A stretch of 64,000 nucleotides of DNA from Mauremys mutica (taxonomy: Eukaryota; Chordata; Testudines; Geoemydidae), in NCBI RefSeq assembly GCF_020497125.1, contig NC_059074.1, positions 199,176,984 to 199,240,983 of the forward strand, in the 5' to 3' direction. The notes beneath the pieces are model-generated. The model was not told the origin of the DNA, did no database searches, and saw only the letters and a list, made by a program, of their open reading frames with translations. Both the position numbers and the translations under genes were made by a program. Positions within the stretch are counted from its first letter, which is position 1. Every line of letters starts with the position of its first letter. Below, in pieces: positions 1 through 10,549 of the stretch.

Positions 1-1350
1 CTGTTTAGAAAAGCTGGACATGCACAAGTCGATGGGTCCAAATCTAATGCATCCAAGGATGCCGAGGGAATTGGCTGATGTGATTGCAGAGCCATTGGCC
101 GTTATCTTTGAAAATGTGTGATGATTGAGGCAGGTCCTGGACAATAAGAAAAAGGTAAATATAGTGCCCATCTTTGAAAAAGGGAAGGAGGAGAACCCAG
201 GGAACTACATACCGGTCAGCCTCACCTCAGGCCCAAGAAAAATCATGGAGCAGGTCCTCAAGGAAACCATTTTGAAGCACTTGGAGGAGAGAAAGGTGAT
301 CAGGAACAGTCAACATGGATTCATCAAGGGCAAGTCATGCCTGACCAACCTGATTGCCTTCTGTGATGAGATAACTGGCTTTGTGGATATGGGAAAGCGG
401 TGGACATGATATACCTTGACTTTAGCAAAGCTTTCGATATGGTCTCCCACAGTATTCTTGCCAGCAAGTTAAAAAAGTATAGATTGGATGAATAGACTAG
501 AAGGTGGATAGAAAGTTGGCTAGATTGTCGGGCTCAACTGGTAGTGATCAAGGGCTCGAAGTCTAGTTGGCAGCCAGTATCAAGCGGAGTGCCCCAAGGG
601 TCGGTCCTGGGGCCGGTTTTGTTCTACATCTTTATTAATGATCTGGAGGATGGGATAGATTGCACCCTCAGCATGTTCGCAGATAACACTAAGCGGGGGG
701 GATAGGTAGATATGCTGGAGGGTAGCAATAGGGTCCAGAGTGACCTAGACAAATTGTAGGATTGGGCCAAAAGAAATCTGATAAGGTTCAACAAGGACAA
801 GTGAAGAATCCTGCACTTAGGATGGAAGAATCCCAGGCACCGCTACAGGCTGGGGACCGACTGGCTAAGTGGCAGTTCTGCAGAAAAGGACCTGGGGATT
901 ACAGTGGATGAGAAGCTGGATATGAATCAGCAATGTGCCCTTGTTGTCAAGAAGGCCAATGGCATATTGGGCTGCAATAGTAGGAGCATTGCCAGCAGAT
1001 CGAGGGAAGTGATTATGCCCCCCTATTCAGCACTGGTGAGGCCACATCTAGAGTGCTGCATCCAGTTTTGGGCCCCCCACTACAGAAAGGATGTGGACAA
1101 ATTGGAGAGAGTCCAGTGGAGAGCAACAAAAATGATTAGGGGGCTGGAGCACATGACTTATGATGAGAGGCTGAGGGAACTGGGGTTATTTAGTCTGCAG
1201 AAGAAAAGAGTGAGGGGGGATTTGATAGCAGCCTTCAACTACCTGAAGGCGGGTTCTAAAGAGGATGGAGCTAGGCTGTTCTCAGTGATGACAGATGACA
1301 GAACAAGGAACAATGGTCTTGCAGTGGGGGAGGTCTGGATTGGATATTAG
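1..1350 (+). pseudogene. CR1 ORF2 reverse transcriptase remnant
   Basis: Remnant of the CR1 pol protein, which normally nicks DNA and primes reverse transcription of the LINE RNA. Conserved CR1 RT blocks are readable in pieces. At 125-409 there is a block with QHGFIKGKSCLTNLIAF. Near 418-460 lies the DFSKAF block, followed by stops near 490. Near 580-660 are the [10 protein letters not shown] and INDLEDG blocks. The catalytic FADD block near 675-690 reads FADN, so an active-site aspartate is lost. The frame at 904-1350 is the C-terminal region ([17 protein letters not shown] and following). At least two frame changes separate these blocks. The endonuclease is not in the window. Confidence 0.92.
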
Positions 1351-1558
1351 GAAACACTATTTCACTAGGAGGGTGGTGAAGCACTGGAACGGGTTACCTA
1401 GGGAGGTGGTGGAATCTCCATCCTTAGAGGTTTTTAAGGCCTGGCTTGACAAAGTCCTGACTGGGATGATGTAGTTGGGGTTGGTCCTGCTTTGAGCAGG
1501 GGATTGGACTAGATGACCTCCTGAGGTCTCTTCCAACCCTAATCTATTATTCTATGAT
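1..1558 (+). mobile_element. CR1 LINE, 5'-truncated, decayed
   Basis: This is the 3' half of a CR1 non-LTR retrotransposon that runs in from the left edge of the window. It holds RT-domain sequence, the C-terminal region and the typical CR1 3' end (1490-1558), where a GGTCCTGCTTTGAGCAGG segment leads into a terminal ATTCTATGAT-type repeat. It has no poly(A) tail, as expected for CR1. The same tail appears on the SINE at 30.7 kb and, more diverged, on the CR1 at 43.9 kb. Stops and frameshifts show the copy is dead. Family assignment rests on the protein and tail together and is secure; the subfamily is not determined. Confidence 0.93.
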
Positions 1559-1566
1559 ACTGTCTA

Positions 1567-1705
1567 TTTAGCTTGGAAGCTCTTTGTGGCAGGGACTTTT
1601 CCTTAAAACATATAGGTAAGTGGCATCTAGCGCAATGGGACTGTGATCTCGGCTGAGGTGTGTGGGCACTCCTGTGTTATAAACACCATCACCAATAAGT
1701 AGAGT
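1567..1705 (+). repeat. Ancient L3/CR1-like or MIR-associated repeat tail
   Basis: The block AGCTCTTTGTGGCAGGGACT followed by a diverged TAGCGCAATGGG and an ATAAACACC...AATAA end matches a repeat tail that is widespread in amniotes. Related copies occur at about 26.43-26.56 kb and 27.47-27.56 kb on the same strand, and at 56.3 and 61.97 kb on the other strand. I cannot say from sequence alone whether the parent is an L3-like LINE or a MIR-type SINE. Confidence 0.6.
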
Positions 1706-4172
1706 GGCTACTTGTGCTCTGTATAACACAAGTGAAGTTGTCAAAGTTTTGCTGTGGCAGCATTCACAGCAAAAGAACGAACATTACAAGTGTGTTCTGA
1801 ATCAATTTTTGAGGTTAGAGGCTGAAAAAACAATACCATTGCCAGTCATTCAAAGAGAAGATATTTCAAGGGTAGCCTATCCCTGTATGTTAGGAAAACA
1901 GATCTGAAGGCTTACTGTAGTAAGGTAGTTTTCAGTTTAAGGTTTTTCATTTTTTTTTTAATTTCAGTCCTTCAGCTGGAGTGTTAACTTCCATCTTATT
2001 TGTGGCACATCTGAGGATTAATCAGTTTCCCTGCTCACATTGGGCTGGCTAATTTAGGCATGAATGTACTAGGTGGAAAGCAGTGTGCCTGAAGGAAATG
2101 GAAGGAGGCTGGCTGGCCTGGAAAGAATTGTAGTCTTCTAATGTCTTTGCAAAAACTGATCAAGAAATAGATAGAACTAAATTAGAGATCTATTAAAATA
2201 TATTAGCGGTGTCTGGAAATCAAATTACATTGAAGATCATTAATCTACTTTCAGGGTCCCTGGTGAGCATTAATGCGTAACTTTTTTGTGTGTTTGATGA
2301 AGGCCTCTATTAATTACAAATATTTATATAATGTAGAGTCTTGTCATGAGTACTCGTTTCTAAAGGGACCTGCTTCTATTAATCAGCCAGTCTAGCAGAA
2401 GATGTCTTTACTCTTTACAATGAAGGCAAGACCTTGCTTCAATAAATCCAATTTAGAGTCCACACTTCCTAAATATCCTTCCAGGCTGGTGTAAGATGGT
2501 GTATTCTACATTTCTACAGTATGATATAACGCCTTCCTCTTTTCCCAGTAGGTAATTAGTTTGCATTGGGAATGCACCTTCCCCCCCGACCTTTTCTTTT
2601 GTTATTAACCTTTTATTGAACTTCCAAGCCTAGAAGCCGGCAATCCACTAAATATCATTGTATCCTATAAGGAGGAGGTAAAAGCACCACATCCAACAAT
2701 GGATGTGTAAATATTATCTGACTCGGCGGCAGGGTCTGATCAAGACCTTGTGTCACTAATGAGACTAATGAAAGTAATTTTGATGAAGTTACGAGCACAT
2801 TGTAACTTCAGTGGAAATGCCTGGGGTTTGAATAAAGAATTGTTTATTATTGTATATATCTGTGGGACACTGACACTTGCCCCCGGCTTCCTCCAGATCC
2901 AAGCAGCACTATGAATAAAGAGAGGATTAAAAGGTGTCTCTGACATACTCCAATGTAGGGTGGTTGTTTTCCTCTTTTTGAATTCATTGCTTTGAATTCA
3001 GCATCGAGCAGCTGTTTAAATCAACAGGAAGGTCACCAAGGGTTTTGTCGCTCACACTTGTACTTTTAGCCTGATGGGAGCTCATACCTTTGCCACGCAG
3101 GCATCCATGCTGAAAAGAAGGCCAGCCATGGTGTTAAACAGCATTTCATTATGCTGGTTGGTAGTTTTATGTGAACTGCGCAGTCTCCCAGAACAAAAGT
3201 TAATCTTAAAATGCCATAATCTAACCCATGCTAGTAATGGGAAAAGCCTCAGTTGGGGAAAACAGTTAAGTAAGTCACTGTTCTGCTTTTCATCCATAGA
3301 TACGGCTATTTATATTTCCCACAGAAGGGAAACCGCATTGTCAGAGAACACTTGCAGGAAATAACAGGGATGGTGATGTACAGGCTCAGCTTTTTGAAAG
3401 CTCTGATAAAAAGGCCTAGGCTGTGTAGTCCACACCGAGTGATAATGCAAGGATGTGGGATGCAAAGTAAGAGAGGGATGAATGTGTTATGGGTAGAACA
3501 AAGGGAAAGCAATCTAGAGAAGGTGACTGACTTAATGATTTCTTCCAGCTAAGCTCGCTGCTGAAACATAGAAAACTGTGTCCTGGCTGTATGGGTATGA
3601 CAGCGTAAACACTGGGATACCTCCATTGTTATCCTGTTGCCATGAAGTCAAAGGAGAAGAATGATCTGAACTTAGGCTGGAGTCAGGCTGCCCTCCCCCC
3701 ACCCCCAGGCATGCTCCCACAAGTGGGAGGGGTTGGGGGAGGGAAGAGCTCAGCTAGGTCTTCAACCCCCAGTTCTCCAGGGGGGGCCACTCATCCTCCC
3801 CTGGCCAAAGAAAAGCCTCTGCCAGGGAAAACCAGCCACCCTGCTTTGGATCCTGCAGCAGATTGCTATTGCTGATGCACTGGCTGCCTTTGTTGTGATG
3901 CTAGGGTGATTTCAGCCAGCCTTCACTGGGACCCTTAGGCTGCTGGGGTACCCCAACCCGACATGGTGGGGCTCCGGGCGCACATGTAATTGCGGAGGGC
4001 TCCTCTGCTGCCTCCTTGCAGCAGCTGCTGATCAGTAATTGAGAGAGACAGTTCCCTTCGGAATGCAGAGGTATAGATACCTCTCCCTTTCCTGGGGGCA
4101 CAGGTGGATCAGTGCCTGGTCTGGCCACGTCCTGTTTCCCACGCAAATAAGTCCCACTTTCCTTTCCCTTAT
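1706..4172. other. No recognised gene or repeat
   Basis: About 2.5 kb of AT-rich, apparently unique sequence. Open frames here (the longest about 106 codons near 3.9-4.2 kb) overlap on both strands, lack recognisable motifs and look like chance frames. A small C- and G-rich patch lies at 3690-3790. Confidence 0.5.
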
Positions 4173-4477
4173 CGGTGTTTCTGAAACTGGGAGTCACAAG
4201 GCTTTTATAGGGGGGTTGCAAGTAGGGATACTACATCTGGGTTTTCCCAGACATGACCACTTTTTTTGTGCTCTGATCTCTGTCTGGGTGGATTTTTGAA
4301 ATATGAAAAAATGTCCATGATTTTTCTTTGCCTTCAGAGCTGGACGCCTGGACAGTGGCAGCTGCTTGCCAGGCGCCCAGCTCTGAAGGCAGTGCTGCTG
4401 CCAGCAGCAACACTGGAGGAAGGATGGCAATACCAGATGCTGCTGTCTGGCTGCCCACCTCCAAAGGCAAGGAAACA

Positions 4478-4665
4478 TGTTATATCCTTGGGGGCAGCCG
4501 GTTTAGGAAGAAATCACTTGAGGCCAGACAGCAGACAGCTAACAAAACCACCATTTTATTTACAGACTCAGAGAACTCACTCAGCCGGCTGAAGCTGGCT
4601 GAGCTAACCCATAATAATCTAACTCAGTTGCCATAGCAACAAAAACCATGACCAAATACACAACA
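4478..4665 (-). repeat. Gypsy 3' LTR (element runs on minus strand)
   Basis: 188 bp, bounded by TG and CA. It contains AATAAA on the minus strand at 4555-4560. It is identical to the other LTR except for a missing CAA trinucleotide near its outer-right end on the plus strand. Confidence 0.96.
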
Positions 4666-4667
4666 TA

Positions 4668-4680
4668 TTCCTCCCCCCCT
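4668..4680 (-). promoter_or_regulatory. Polypurine tract
   Basis: On the minus strand this reads AGGGGGGAGGAAT directly upstream of the 3' LTR. That is the expected place and composition for the plus-strand DNA primer of a retroelement. Confidence 0.85.
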
Positions 4681-4796
4681 AATAAGAACATCCCCTAAAT
4701 AAAACACACACTAGACTAGAGAAGGAGGGTAGACTACCTCCATTCCCGGCTGAACCCTGGGGATTATTTTGCCCCATAACCGTGGGTTCGCCCTAG

Positions 4797-6503
4797 CTAA
4801 AGATCCAGCCGATGAGGAGGCCTTCTGTCTCTAGGTGGATTACGGCGAACTACTGGTGTTATTGCACCCGAAAGCACTAGGGGCTCAGGGTCCGCAGCAC
4901 GAACGGGTGAGGAGGTGGTATCAGCTCGTGCTGGGCAAAGGGGTATCTCAGCCGCCGGCAGTAATGGAGGAGAACAGTCAGGAACAGGTGACTCGTGATT
5001 CGGTGCCTCACCAGAAGAGGTGAAGTCAGACCCCTCAACTGCAGATGGGTCCTGAGGACTGGCATGACCTGGCAACAGCTGATCTACATGTCGCCGCCAG
5101 GTAAGATTCTCTGCAGTCCGGACTGTGTAGGAAACAGGTCCTGTTTGAGTGATGACTGTGGCCGGGACCCATTTAGCTCTGGAAGTATAATTCTGAGCCA
5201 AAACTGGCTGTTCCAGGCTAAAGGTTCGGTCTTTTGCTCTGGGTGCCCGTCTGATGACTTGATATTGCTGCTGATGTTGCACAATTTGTCGGGGTTCAGA
5301 AGGTTTCAGCAGATCAAAGCAAGTGCGCAGCTGTCGTCCCATCATTAGAAAGGCCGGAGATGCGTGGGTCGTAGCATGAGGTGTGTTTCTGTAGGAAAGT
5401 AAAAAGGTATCCAGACGCTTTTGAATGGAGTGTTGTCCCCTTGCTGATTTCAAAGCGTTTTTCATTGTCTGCACAAATCTTTCAGCTAATCCATTGGTGG
5501 ACGGATGATATGGTGCTGACATGATGTGGTGTATCCCATTTGCCTTCATAAAATTTTGAAACTCCTGAGAAACGAACTGCGGTGCGTTGTCGCTCACAAG
5601 TTGTTCTGGCAGACCAAAACGACTAAAGAGTCCTCGTAGTTTTTGGATAGTACTCTCTGCAGAAGTGGACTGCATTATAGAGACTTCTGGCCATTTAGAG
5701 TGGGCATCTATTGCCACCAAGAACATGCTTCCTTCAAGGGGGCCAGCAAAGTCAACGTGAATACGTTGCCACGGGTTTTCAGGCCAGTCCCATGGGTGTA
5801 GGGGTGCCCACTGGGGTGCATTCCTCACACCCTGACATGACATACAAGCTTTTGCCTTCTCTTCAATAGCGCTGTCCAATCCAGGCCACCAAAAATAGCT
5901 TCGTGCAATTTCCTTCATGCGCACTATTCCACAGTGACCGGAATGTAGCTGTTCTAACATCTGTGATCTCAGTGGTGGTGGAATAATGACACGTCTTCCC
6001 CTCAACAAACAACCAGATTGGACCGATAACTCCGTCCGCTTGGACATGTAGGGAACAAGGTCGGATGAGACCGGAGAGGTTTGTCGAGATTTTCCATGCA
6101 TCACCAGGTCCATAACTTGGGACAATACTGGGTCAACGCGAGTTGCCTTCTTTATCTGAGTAGCAGTGATGGGTGTATTCTCTACCTGTTCAAAGTAGAA
6201 GATTTCCTTTTGGTCTCTTTTGTGGAACCTATATCTTTCAGCAATTACCAGTGGTTTTGGGGAAAAATGAGACCCCAGGATTTCCACAATGTCACTGTAA
6301 GATTTAGTTGCTGGCTTAACAGGGTGTAGTAAGCTGCGTAGCAGGAAGTAGGTTTTAGCCCCTACAACACTTAAGAATATTGGCACCTTCTTCGCTTCTG
6401 TAATGTCATTTGCAATAAAAAAAAGCTCAAAACGCTCAGTATACACATGCCACTGCTCTATATTCTCATCAAAAGGTTCCAGTGGCCTGGTCAGAGTAGC
6501 CAT
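4797..6503 (-). CDS. In-frame gag N-terminus::integrase fusion protein of the Gypsy element
   Basis: An intact 568-residue frame. Residues 1-100 are a Gypsy-type gag N-terminus (IEQWHVYTERFELFFIANDI at 15-34). At about residue 100, inside gag, the frame passes directly into the region just upstream of integrase. It then has an integrase zinc-binding motif (H187, H190, C220, C223) and the catalytic core with D251, D305 and E341. The last two are separated by 35 residues, the DD35E spacing. A conserved GLAERFVQT block begins at residue 338, and a proline-rich C-terminal tail runs from about 485 to 568. Protease, RT and RNase H, which normally lie between these parts, are gone without breaking the frame. 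The ATG lies about 100 nt inside the primer-binding site and the stop about 115 nt before the polypurine tract. All catalytic residues are kept, so the protein could still bind or integrate DNA, but no activity is shown. Confidence 0.92.
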   Translation of the reverse strand: MATLTRPLEPFDENIEQWHVYTERFELFFIANDITEAKKVPIFLSVVGAKTYFLLRSLLHPVKPATKSYSDIVEILGSHFSPKPLVIAERYRFHKRDQKEIFYFEQVENTPITATQIKKATRVDPVLSQVMDLVMHGKSRQTSPVSSDLVPYMSKRTELSVQSGCLLRGRRVIIPPPLRSQMLEQLHSGHCGIVRMKEIARSYFWWPGLDSAIEEKAKACMSCQGVRNAPQWAPLHPWDWPENPWQRIHVDFAGPLEGSMFLVAIDAHSKWPEVSIMQSTSAESTIQKLRGLFSRFGLPEQLVSDNAPQFVSQEFQNFMKANGIHHIMSAPYHPSTNGLAERFVQTMKNALKSARGQHSIQKRLDTFLLSYRNTPHATTHASPAFLMMGRQLRTCFDLLKPSEPRQIVQHQQQYQVIRRAPRAKDRTFSLEQPVLAQNYTSRAKWVPATVITQTGPVSYTVRTAENLTWRRHVDQLLPGHASPQDPSAVEGSDFTSSGEAPNHESPVPDCSPPLLPAAEIPLCPARADTTSSPVRAADPEPLVLSGAITPVVRRNPPRDRRPPHRLDL

Positions 6504-6605
6504 GATTTTAGTTTCACTTTCACAGTCAGTGCAAACAAGCAGCTTTTTTGTTTGTTTGTTCTTTACCTTGACTTCTACTTCCTTCTGTTACTGGAGCAGC
6601 ACCGG

Positions 6606-6624
6606 AATCTCACCCTCGTCGCCA
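6606..6624 (-). promoter_or_regulatory. tRNA primer-binding site, probably tRNA-Ser(GCU)
   Basis: Two bases inside the 5' LTR, the minus strand begins TGGCGACGAGGGTGAGATT. Its complement ends in CTCGTCGCCA, which fits a tRNA 3' end with CCA. From memory, vertebrate tRNA-Ser with anticodon GCU ends this way. The position and the TGG start are seen directly; the tRNA identity is recalled knowledge. Confidence 0.75.
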
Positions 6625-6626
6625 CT

Positions 6627-6817
6627 TGTTATATCCTTGGGGGCAGCCGGTTTAGGAAGAAATCACTTGAGGCCAGACAGCAGACAGCTAACAAAACCAC
6701 CATTTTATTTACAGACTCAGAGAACTCACTCAGCCGGCTGAAGCTGGCTGAGCTAACCCATAATAATCTAACTCAGTTGCCATAGCAACAAAAACCATGA
6801 CAACCAAATACACAACA
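6627..6817 (-). repeat. Gypsy 5' LTR (element runs on minus strand)
   Basis: 191 bp, TG to CA. It should carry the promoter and the RNA start, but I see no clear TATA box. The AATAAA signal lies at 6704-6709 on the minus strand. It is followed inward by the primer-binding site. Confidence 0.96.
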
Positions 6818-7359
6818 AAACATCATGCACATTTTCTTTTTTATATTTCAAAAATCTGCCCACACAGAGATCGGAGGACCAAAAAAGAGGTGATGTCCCT
6901 GAAAACCCAGATGTATGGTAACCTTCTCAAAACTGCACCCCTCACATTGTGTCCAGATATTTCATTTGTATATAGTTGTGTATAAACCACAATCCTTGGA
7001 CAATTTTGTGATTACCACCACCAATTTTTACAACGTTATAATTATTGCCACAATCACTGGAAAAAGCTTCCAGCTTCCCAAAATGTATCCTGTCATCTGT
7101 TTTTTTGGGTCAGAAAACATGTTTCTAAATGTCCACATATTTAGTCCTGAAAATTGTTGCTTTACACTTTTAAAAAAGGTTTCAGTGCCTTTGATGGCAG
7201 AGATAATGATTACATACTTCATTCAGTGCTCCTATGAGTATGTACAGTAATTTGCAATCACTTTTTTTTGGAGTGGTGGGAGTGGGAAGGGAGGAGATGT
7301 CATTACAGCCTAAAATATTTTCAAAGCGGGCGGGAGCAAAAAAAGTTTGACAACCCCTG

Positions 7360-8460
7360 CCCTCATGAGTGGAGTGGAGGAGTCCCATTGTACTTGTACC
7401 AAAGCTGAATGGATCAACTCATTTTTCCATCAATTTCTGGAAAATAAATGAGCTATCACAATTCAACATGTACCCTAGGTCTAGAGTGGACAAGTTTCTG
7501 GAGAGATTAGTGGCCACCAAATATCTCCCCTTTGTCAGGGCAAGAGTAGTATTGGCAGATTTCTCTTGTGACTCTGGTGGCAAAGGAGACCTTTTGGCCA
7601 CTATCAATTCAGTATTTTGGTATTCGTGTATCCACAGCCACCTTCCAATACCTGATGGATGGCTACTCCACCATCATGGGAACATGCTCCAGTGTATGTC
7701 GATGGTGTTGTTATATACAGCTATCATTGGCATGGCATTCCAAGGCATGTTACCACTGTCTTGCAGACCGTCAAGGAGGTGGGACTAATGGCCAACTAGG
7801 AAGTGATTTATCTGGGCTATAGGCTGATGGGGAGGAGGTGGGATATTATAGCCACTGGTTGTAAAGTTCAAGCCTTAGCACAATGACCTGTCCCAGCCAC
7901 AAACAAACAAGTGTAGCACTGTAGAAGCTTTGTGCCAAACTTGACCACAATTATGGTGCTGCTGATGGACCTAGTGAAAGACACAACTCCAAAGAAAAAT
8001 TCAGTGGCCTGAGGTGTGTGAATAAGCCTTCAGAACTCTGAAGGACCAGCAAAGTTGGGAGCCAGTCCCCTTTCTCTGGGATCTTTCAGGGCAATTTATC
8101 TTGCAGATTGACACCTCAGATGTATGACTCAGGGCCATGATTCCCCAGGACTTTGATGAAGAAGAATGCCTTGTCCTCTACCTTAGTAGGAAGCTGCTCA
8201 CCCCAAAGAATACCCTACTCTGTCACTGAGAAGGAGGCCCTGGTGGTGAAGTGGGCTGTAGATGCCTCACAATATTATTTACTGGGAAATCATTTGCTCT
8301 GTGTGACAGATCATGCACCACTAGCTTAAATCCGTGAAAGACACTAGCCTTAGGATTACATGATGGTACGTCTCTTTGCAACCCTACAGTTTCATGTACA
8401 GGGAGGGACTGCAAGTACACAGCTGTGGCTGGCTAATGCTTTGGTAGACAGCCAAGGCAG
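7360..8460 (+). pseudogene. Ty3/Gypsy RT and RNase H remnant
   Basis: Decayed pol sequence. The frame 7369-7788 begins with the Gypsy RT block SPIVLVPKLNGSTHFSINF (7378-7434). A second frame carries TATFQYLMDGYST (about 7637-7675), matching the block that follows the RT active-site region. RNase H sequence follows: ILQIDTSDV near 8098, VLYLSRKLL near 8170, EKEALVVKWAVDASQYYLLG near 8225-8290 and CVTDHAPL near 8300. The last bases (about 8400-8460) resemble the end of the pol frame. Many frameshifts and stops are present. Its left boundary abuts the hAT-like element. It is similar in type to the Gypsy relic at 17-18.8 kb and may be another copy of that family. Confidence 0.85.
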
Positions 8461-8469
8461 AATAAGATG

Positions 8470-9260
8470 GAAGAGATCACAAATTAAACTGAAACCGGAC
8501 TAGACATTGAGGACAGGGAAAACACTGAGGAAGACTGGATGCAAACAAGAAAAAAGAAAAGGGTAGATTCTCTAGAACCAGAAAAGGGACCAGCAAATAG
8601 AAGGGCAGGAATGGGAAGTGAGCAGAATTGCACAATCGTAGAATCCATAGGCAAGGACCTAGGGATAAGGGATATCAAGTCCCTGAGGATTGCAGGGAGG
8701 ATCAAAAGAAATGCTGGAGATATAGCAAGAGCTAAGAGAGTACTTGGTGGAGACTTGTTAGTGAAATGTAAAAACAAAGAACAAGTGGAGAAACTCCCTA
8801 AGACAAAATGCTAGGTAATATAAAAAATAAGATGTCAGCTACCAAAATTCTTCACTGAAACAGGAGGGGTAGTATACGGTATGCACCAAGATGTCAGAAG
8901 AGGAAATAGAGCAAGGAATAGATGAAGATAAGGTAATAACTGCTAAGAGACTAATTAGCAGAAGAGGAGGTGATAGCAAGCCCTTGACCGCTGTCCTGGT
9001 AATATTTAAGGGAAGGGTATTGGATATTCTGGGCAGAGCCCTATATTCCTTCTCCTGTGAGAGGCGACAGCGTCCAAAGATCTGATCATGTAGCAGATCA
9101 TTTCAAATGGAAAGTAAGTTTGAGGTAAGAGTGGTGGTGAACAGTTGTATGATAATTGTGAGGAAGGGACAGAACAAAAATGTTGCAAGTGTGGAGGTAA
9201 ATGCAGCTCTGCATATGGAAGGTGTACTGAGGAAAAGCAAGCTAGAGAATTACAACACCC
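8470..9260 (+). pseudogene. I-group LINE ORF1 (gag-like, zinc knuckle) remnant
   Basis: ORF1 proteins of this group bind the LINE RNA. The frame 8539-8814 is lysine- and arginine-rich. It runs up to a block with GDLLVKCKNKEQVEKL that has a near match in the second copy (near 29,850). Another piece lies at 8891-9085. The zinc-knuckle region at about 9055-9230 can be read across frames. It includes EQKCCKCGG near 9170-9196 followed by SSAYGRC, a CCHC-type knuckle. Several stops and shifts prevent one continuous frame. Confidence 0.75.
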
Positions 9261-9579
9261 CCACCCAAAATTACTAATAACATCTCATATGCAGAAGCTG
9301 CTAGGGGATAGCTAAAAGAAGAAAAAAGAAAACTAGGGGAAAGCAAATAGCCAGCAATAAATTAATGGGAAGGAAGTAACAAGTAACACTGGGGTAAAAG
9401 GATATGACATACTACTTACAGAAGCAGATTCATTGTGTTGATGATAGAAGTAATAAATTGTATGTCTCAAACAGGAAAGAAAACGGAGACTGTGAGAATC
9501 ATAATGAAAGCTGCTGAAAAGTACCTATGGGTTAGCAACCAATCAGTGGAATGACTTCATACTTTCCTAACTGAAGAAA

Positions 9580-10190
9580 TAGTGAAGGTTAAAAGAATGG
9601 TGGTGACTATTTTCAGCAGGAGGTACATGGGCAGGAATTAAAGAAAATATTCTTGATGTGAAGCCTGATGTAATATGCACGCAAGAGACTTGGCTAATAG
9701 AAAAACTAGATTACAAAATCTCAGCGTATGGTGTATATATAGACATGCTAGAGAAATAGGAAAGGGTGGGGGTAGCCACACCTTTGGTAAGAAGAACCTG
9801 AACTATCTTGAAGTAGAGCTTAAAAAGCTAAATATCGAGTATAATGATATTGAGATGCTGACACAAAACAATTCTGTCTCTCTAAAACTTGATACTGTTT
9901 GTAATCCATGCATGCAACTAGAGGTTATGGATCAGAAAGCATTAACTGCAGATGCCACATGCCCATTCATGATCTGAATAATTGCAAAAGATTTGTGCAA
10001 AATTTAGAAAAATGATAAAAATGGAAAATGTTTAGAGCAATTATTTGAAAAGAATAATTTAGTAATATTAAATGATGGAGCAGCTACCAGATTCAGTACA
10101 GCTGATGGAAGTCTCTCATGCCTGGGTCTGGGAATAGCTTCTGGCACCATAGCAAGTCGATACAGCTGGTAAATTTACCAAAAGGAGGGA
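9580..10190 (+). pseudogene. I-group LINE endonuclease remnant
   Basis: Apurinic/apyrimidinic-type endonuclease of the LINE, which nicks target DNA. The block KPDVICTQETWLIEKLDYKI at about 9662-9720 carries the QET motif, in which E is a metal-binding residue. The frame then shifts repeatedly. The C-terminal part, ILNDGAATRFSTADGSLS, lies at about 10,062-10,115; the matching block in the second copy is at about 31,380-31,430. Confidence 0.75.
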
Positions 10191-10274
10191 ATGGGTAGTG
10201 ACCACTTCCTGACAAGAATTACTTATCAAGTAAAAGGAAATACTGAAGATGAGGATAATATCCCAGCTTGGAAT

Positions 10275-10276
<2 letters not shown>

Positions 10277-10310
<34 letters not shown>
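10277..10310 (+). repeat. (TG)17 microsatellite
   Basis: A perfect 34-bp TG run between the endonuclease and RT parts of the I-group LINE. Confidence 0.97.
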
Positions 10311-10312
<2 letters not shown>

Positions 10313-10549
10313 ATAGAGCAAATATACTGACATTACTTAAAAAATAGGCAAAATGGTGCTAAAAGGAATGTGCAATGTTAATTAGGGAATGGAATAAGGC
10401 ATATAAGACAACAAAAAGTTCCTTAAATAGCAAGGACTTAATGAAATATAAGAAAAGTAAGGGAGTTGCCCAAAGGGCTATAACAAGGGAAAAAGAGAAA
10501 ACTGGAGAACTGCAGGAAAGTAAATAAAAATACCAGTACATCAGAGGTA

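Larger units (their letters stand above)
4478..6817 (-). mobile_element. Ty3/Gypsy LTR retrotransposon, internally deleted, young
   Basis: A complete but shortened LTR retrotransposon of 2,340 bp on the minus strand. It has two LTRs (188 and 191 bp) that differ only by one 3-nt indel, a 5-bp target duplication AAACA (4473-4477 and 6818-6822), a tRNA primer-binding site, a polypurine tract and one open frame. The open frame holds the start of gag and the whole integrase; protease, RT and RNase H are missing. The near-identity of the LTRs means the insertion is recent, because both are copied from one template at integration. It could move only with enzymes supplied by a full-length relative. 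Confidence 0.95.
4173..7359. mobile_element. hAT-like non-autonomous element split by a Gypsy insertion
   Basis: With the 2.3-kb Gypsy element removed, 4173-4477 joins 6823-7359. Long inverted arms are visible: about 4236-4322 pairs with about 6822-6925 on the opposite strand (ACATCTGGGTTTTC against its complement near 6903-6916). An internal hairpin at 4331-4390 pairs GCCTTCAGAGCTGG with its complement. The outer ends, GGTGTTTCTGAAACT and AGTTTGACAACCCCTG, resemble hAT termini. Possible 8-bp target duplications (TCCCTTAT and GCCCTCAT) match at only 6 of 8 positions. The hairpin arms are certain; the hAT assignment and outer limits are inference. Confidence 0.6.

Noticed and set aside
3642..4221. 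Proline-rich plus-strand ORF and 106-codon minus-strand ORF
   Set aside because: No domain, no homology I can recognise, and the C- and G-rich base composition explains the open frames.
9675..9977. 100-codon ORF as an independent gene
   Set aside because: Its content is the shifted frame of the I-group LINE endonuclease region.
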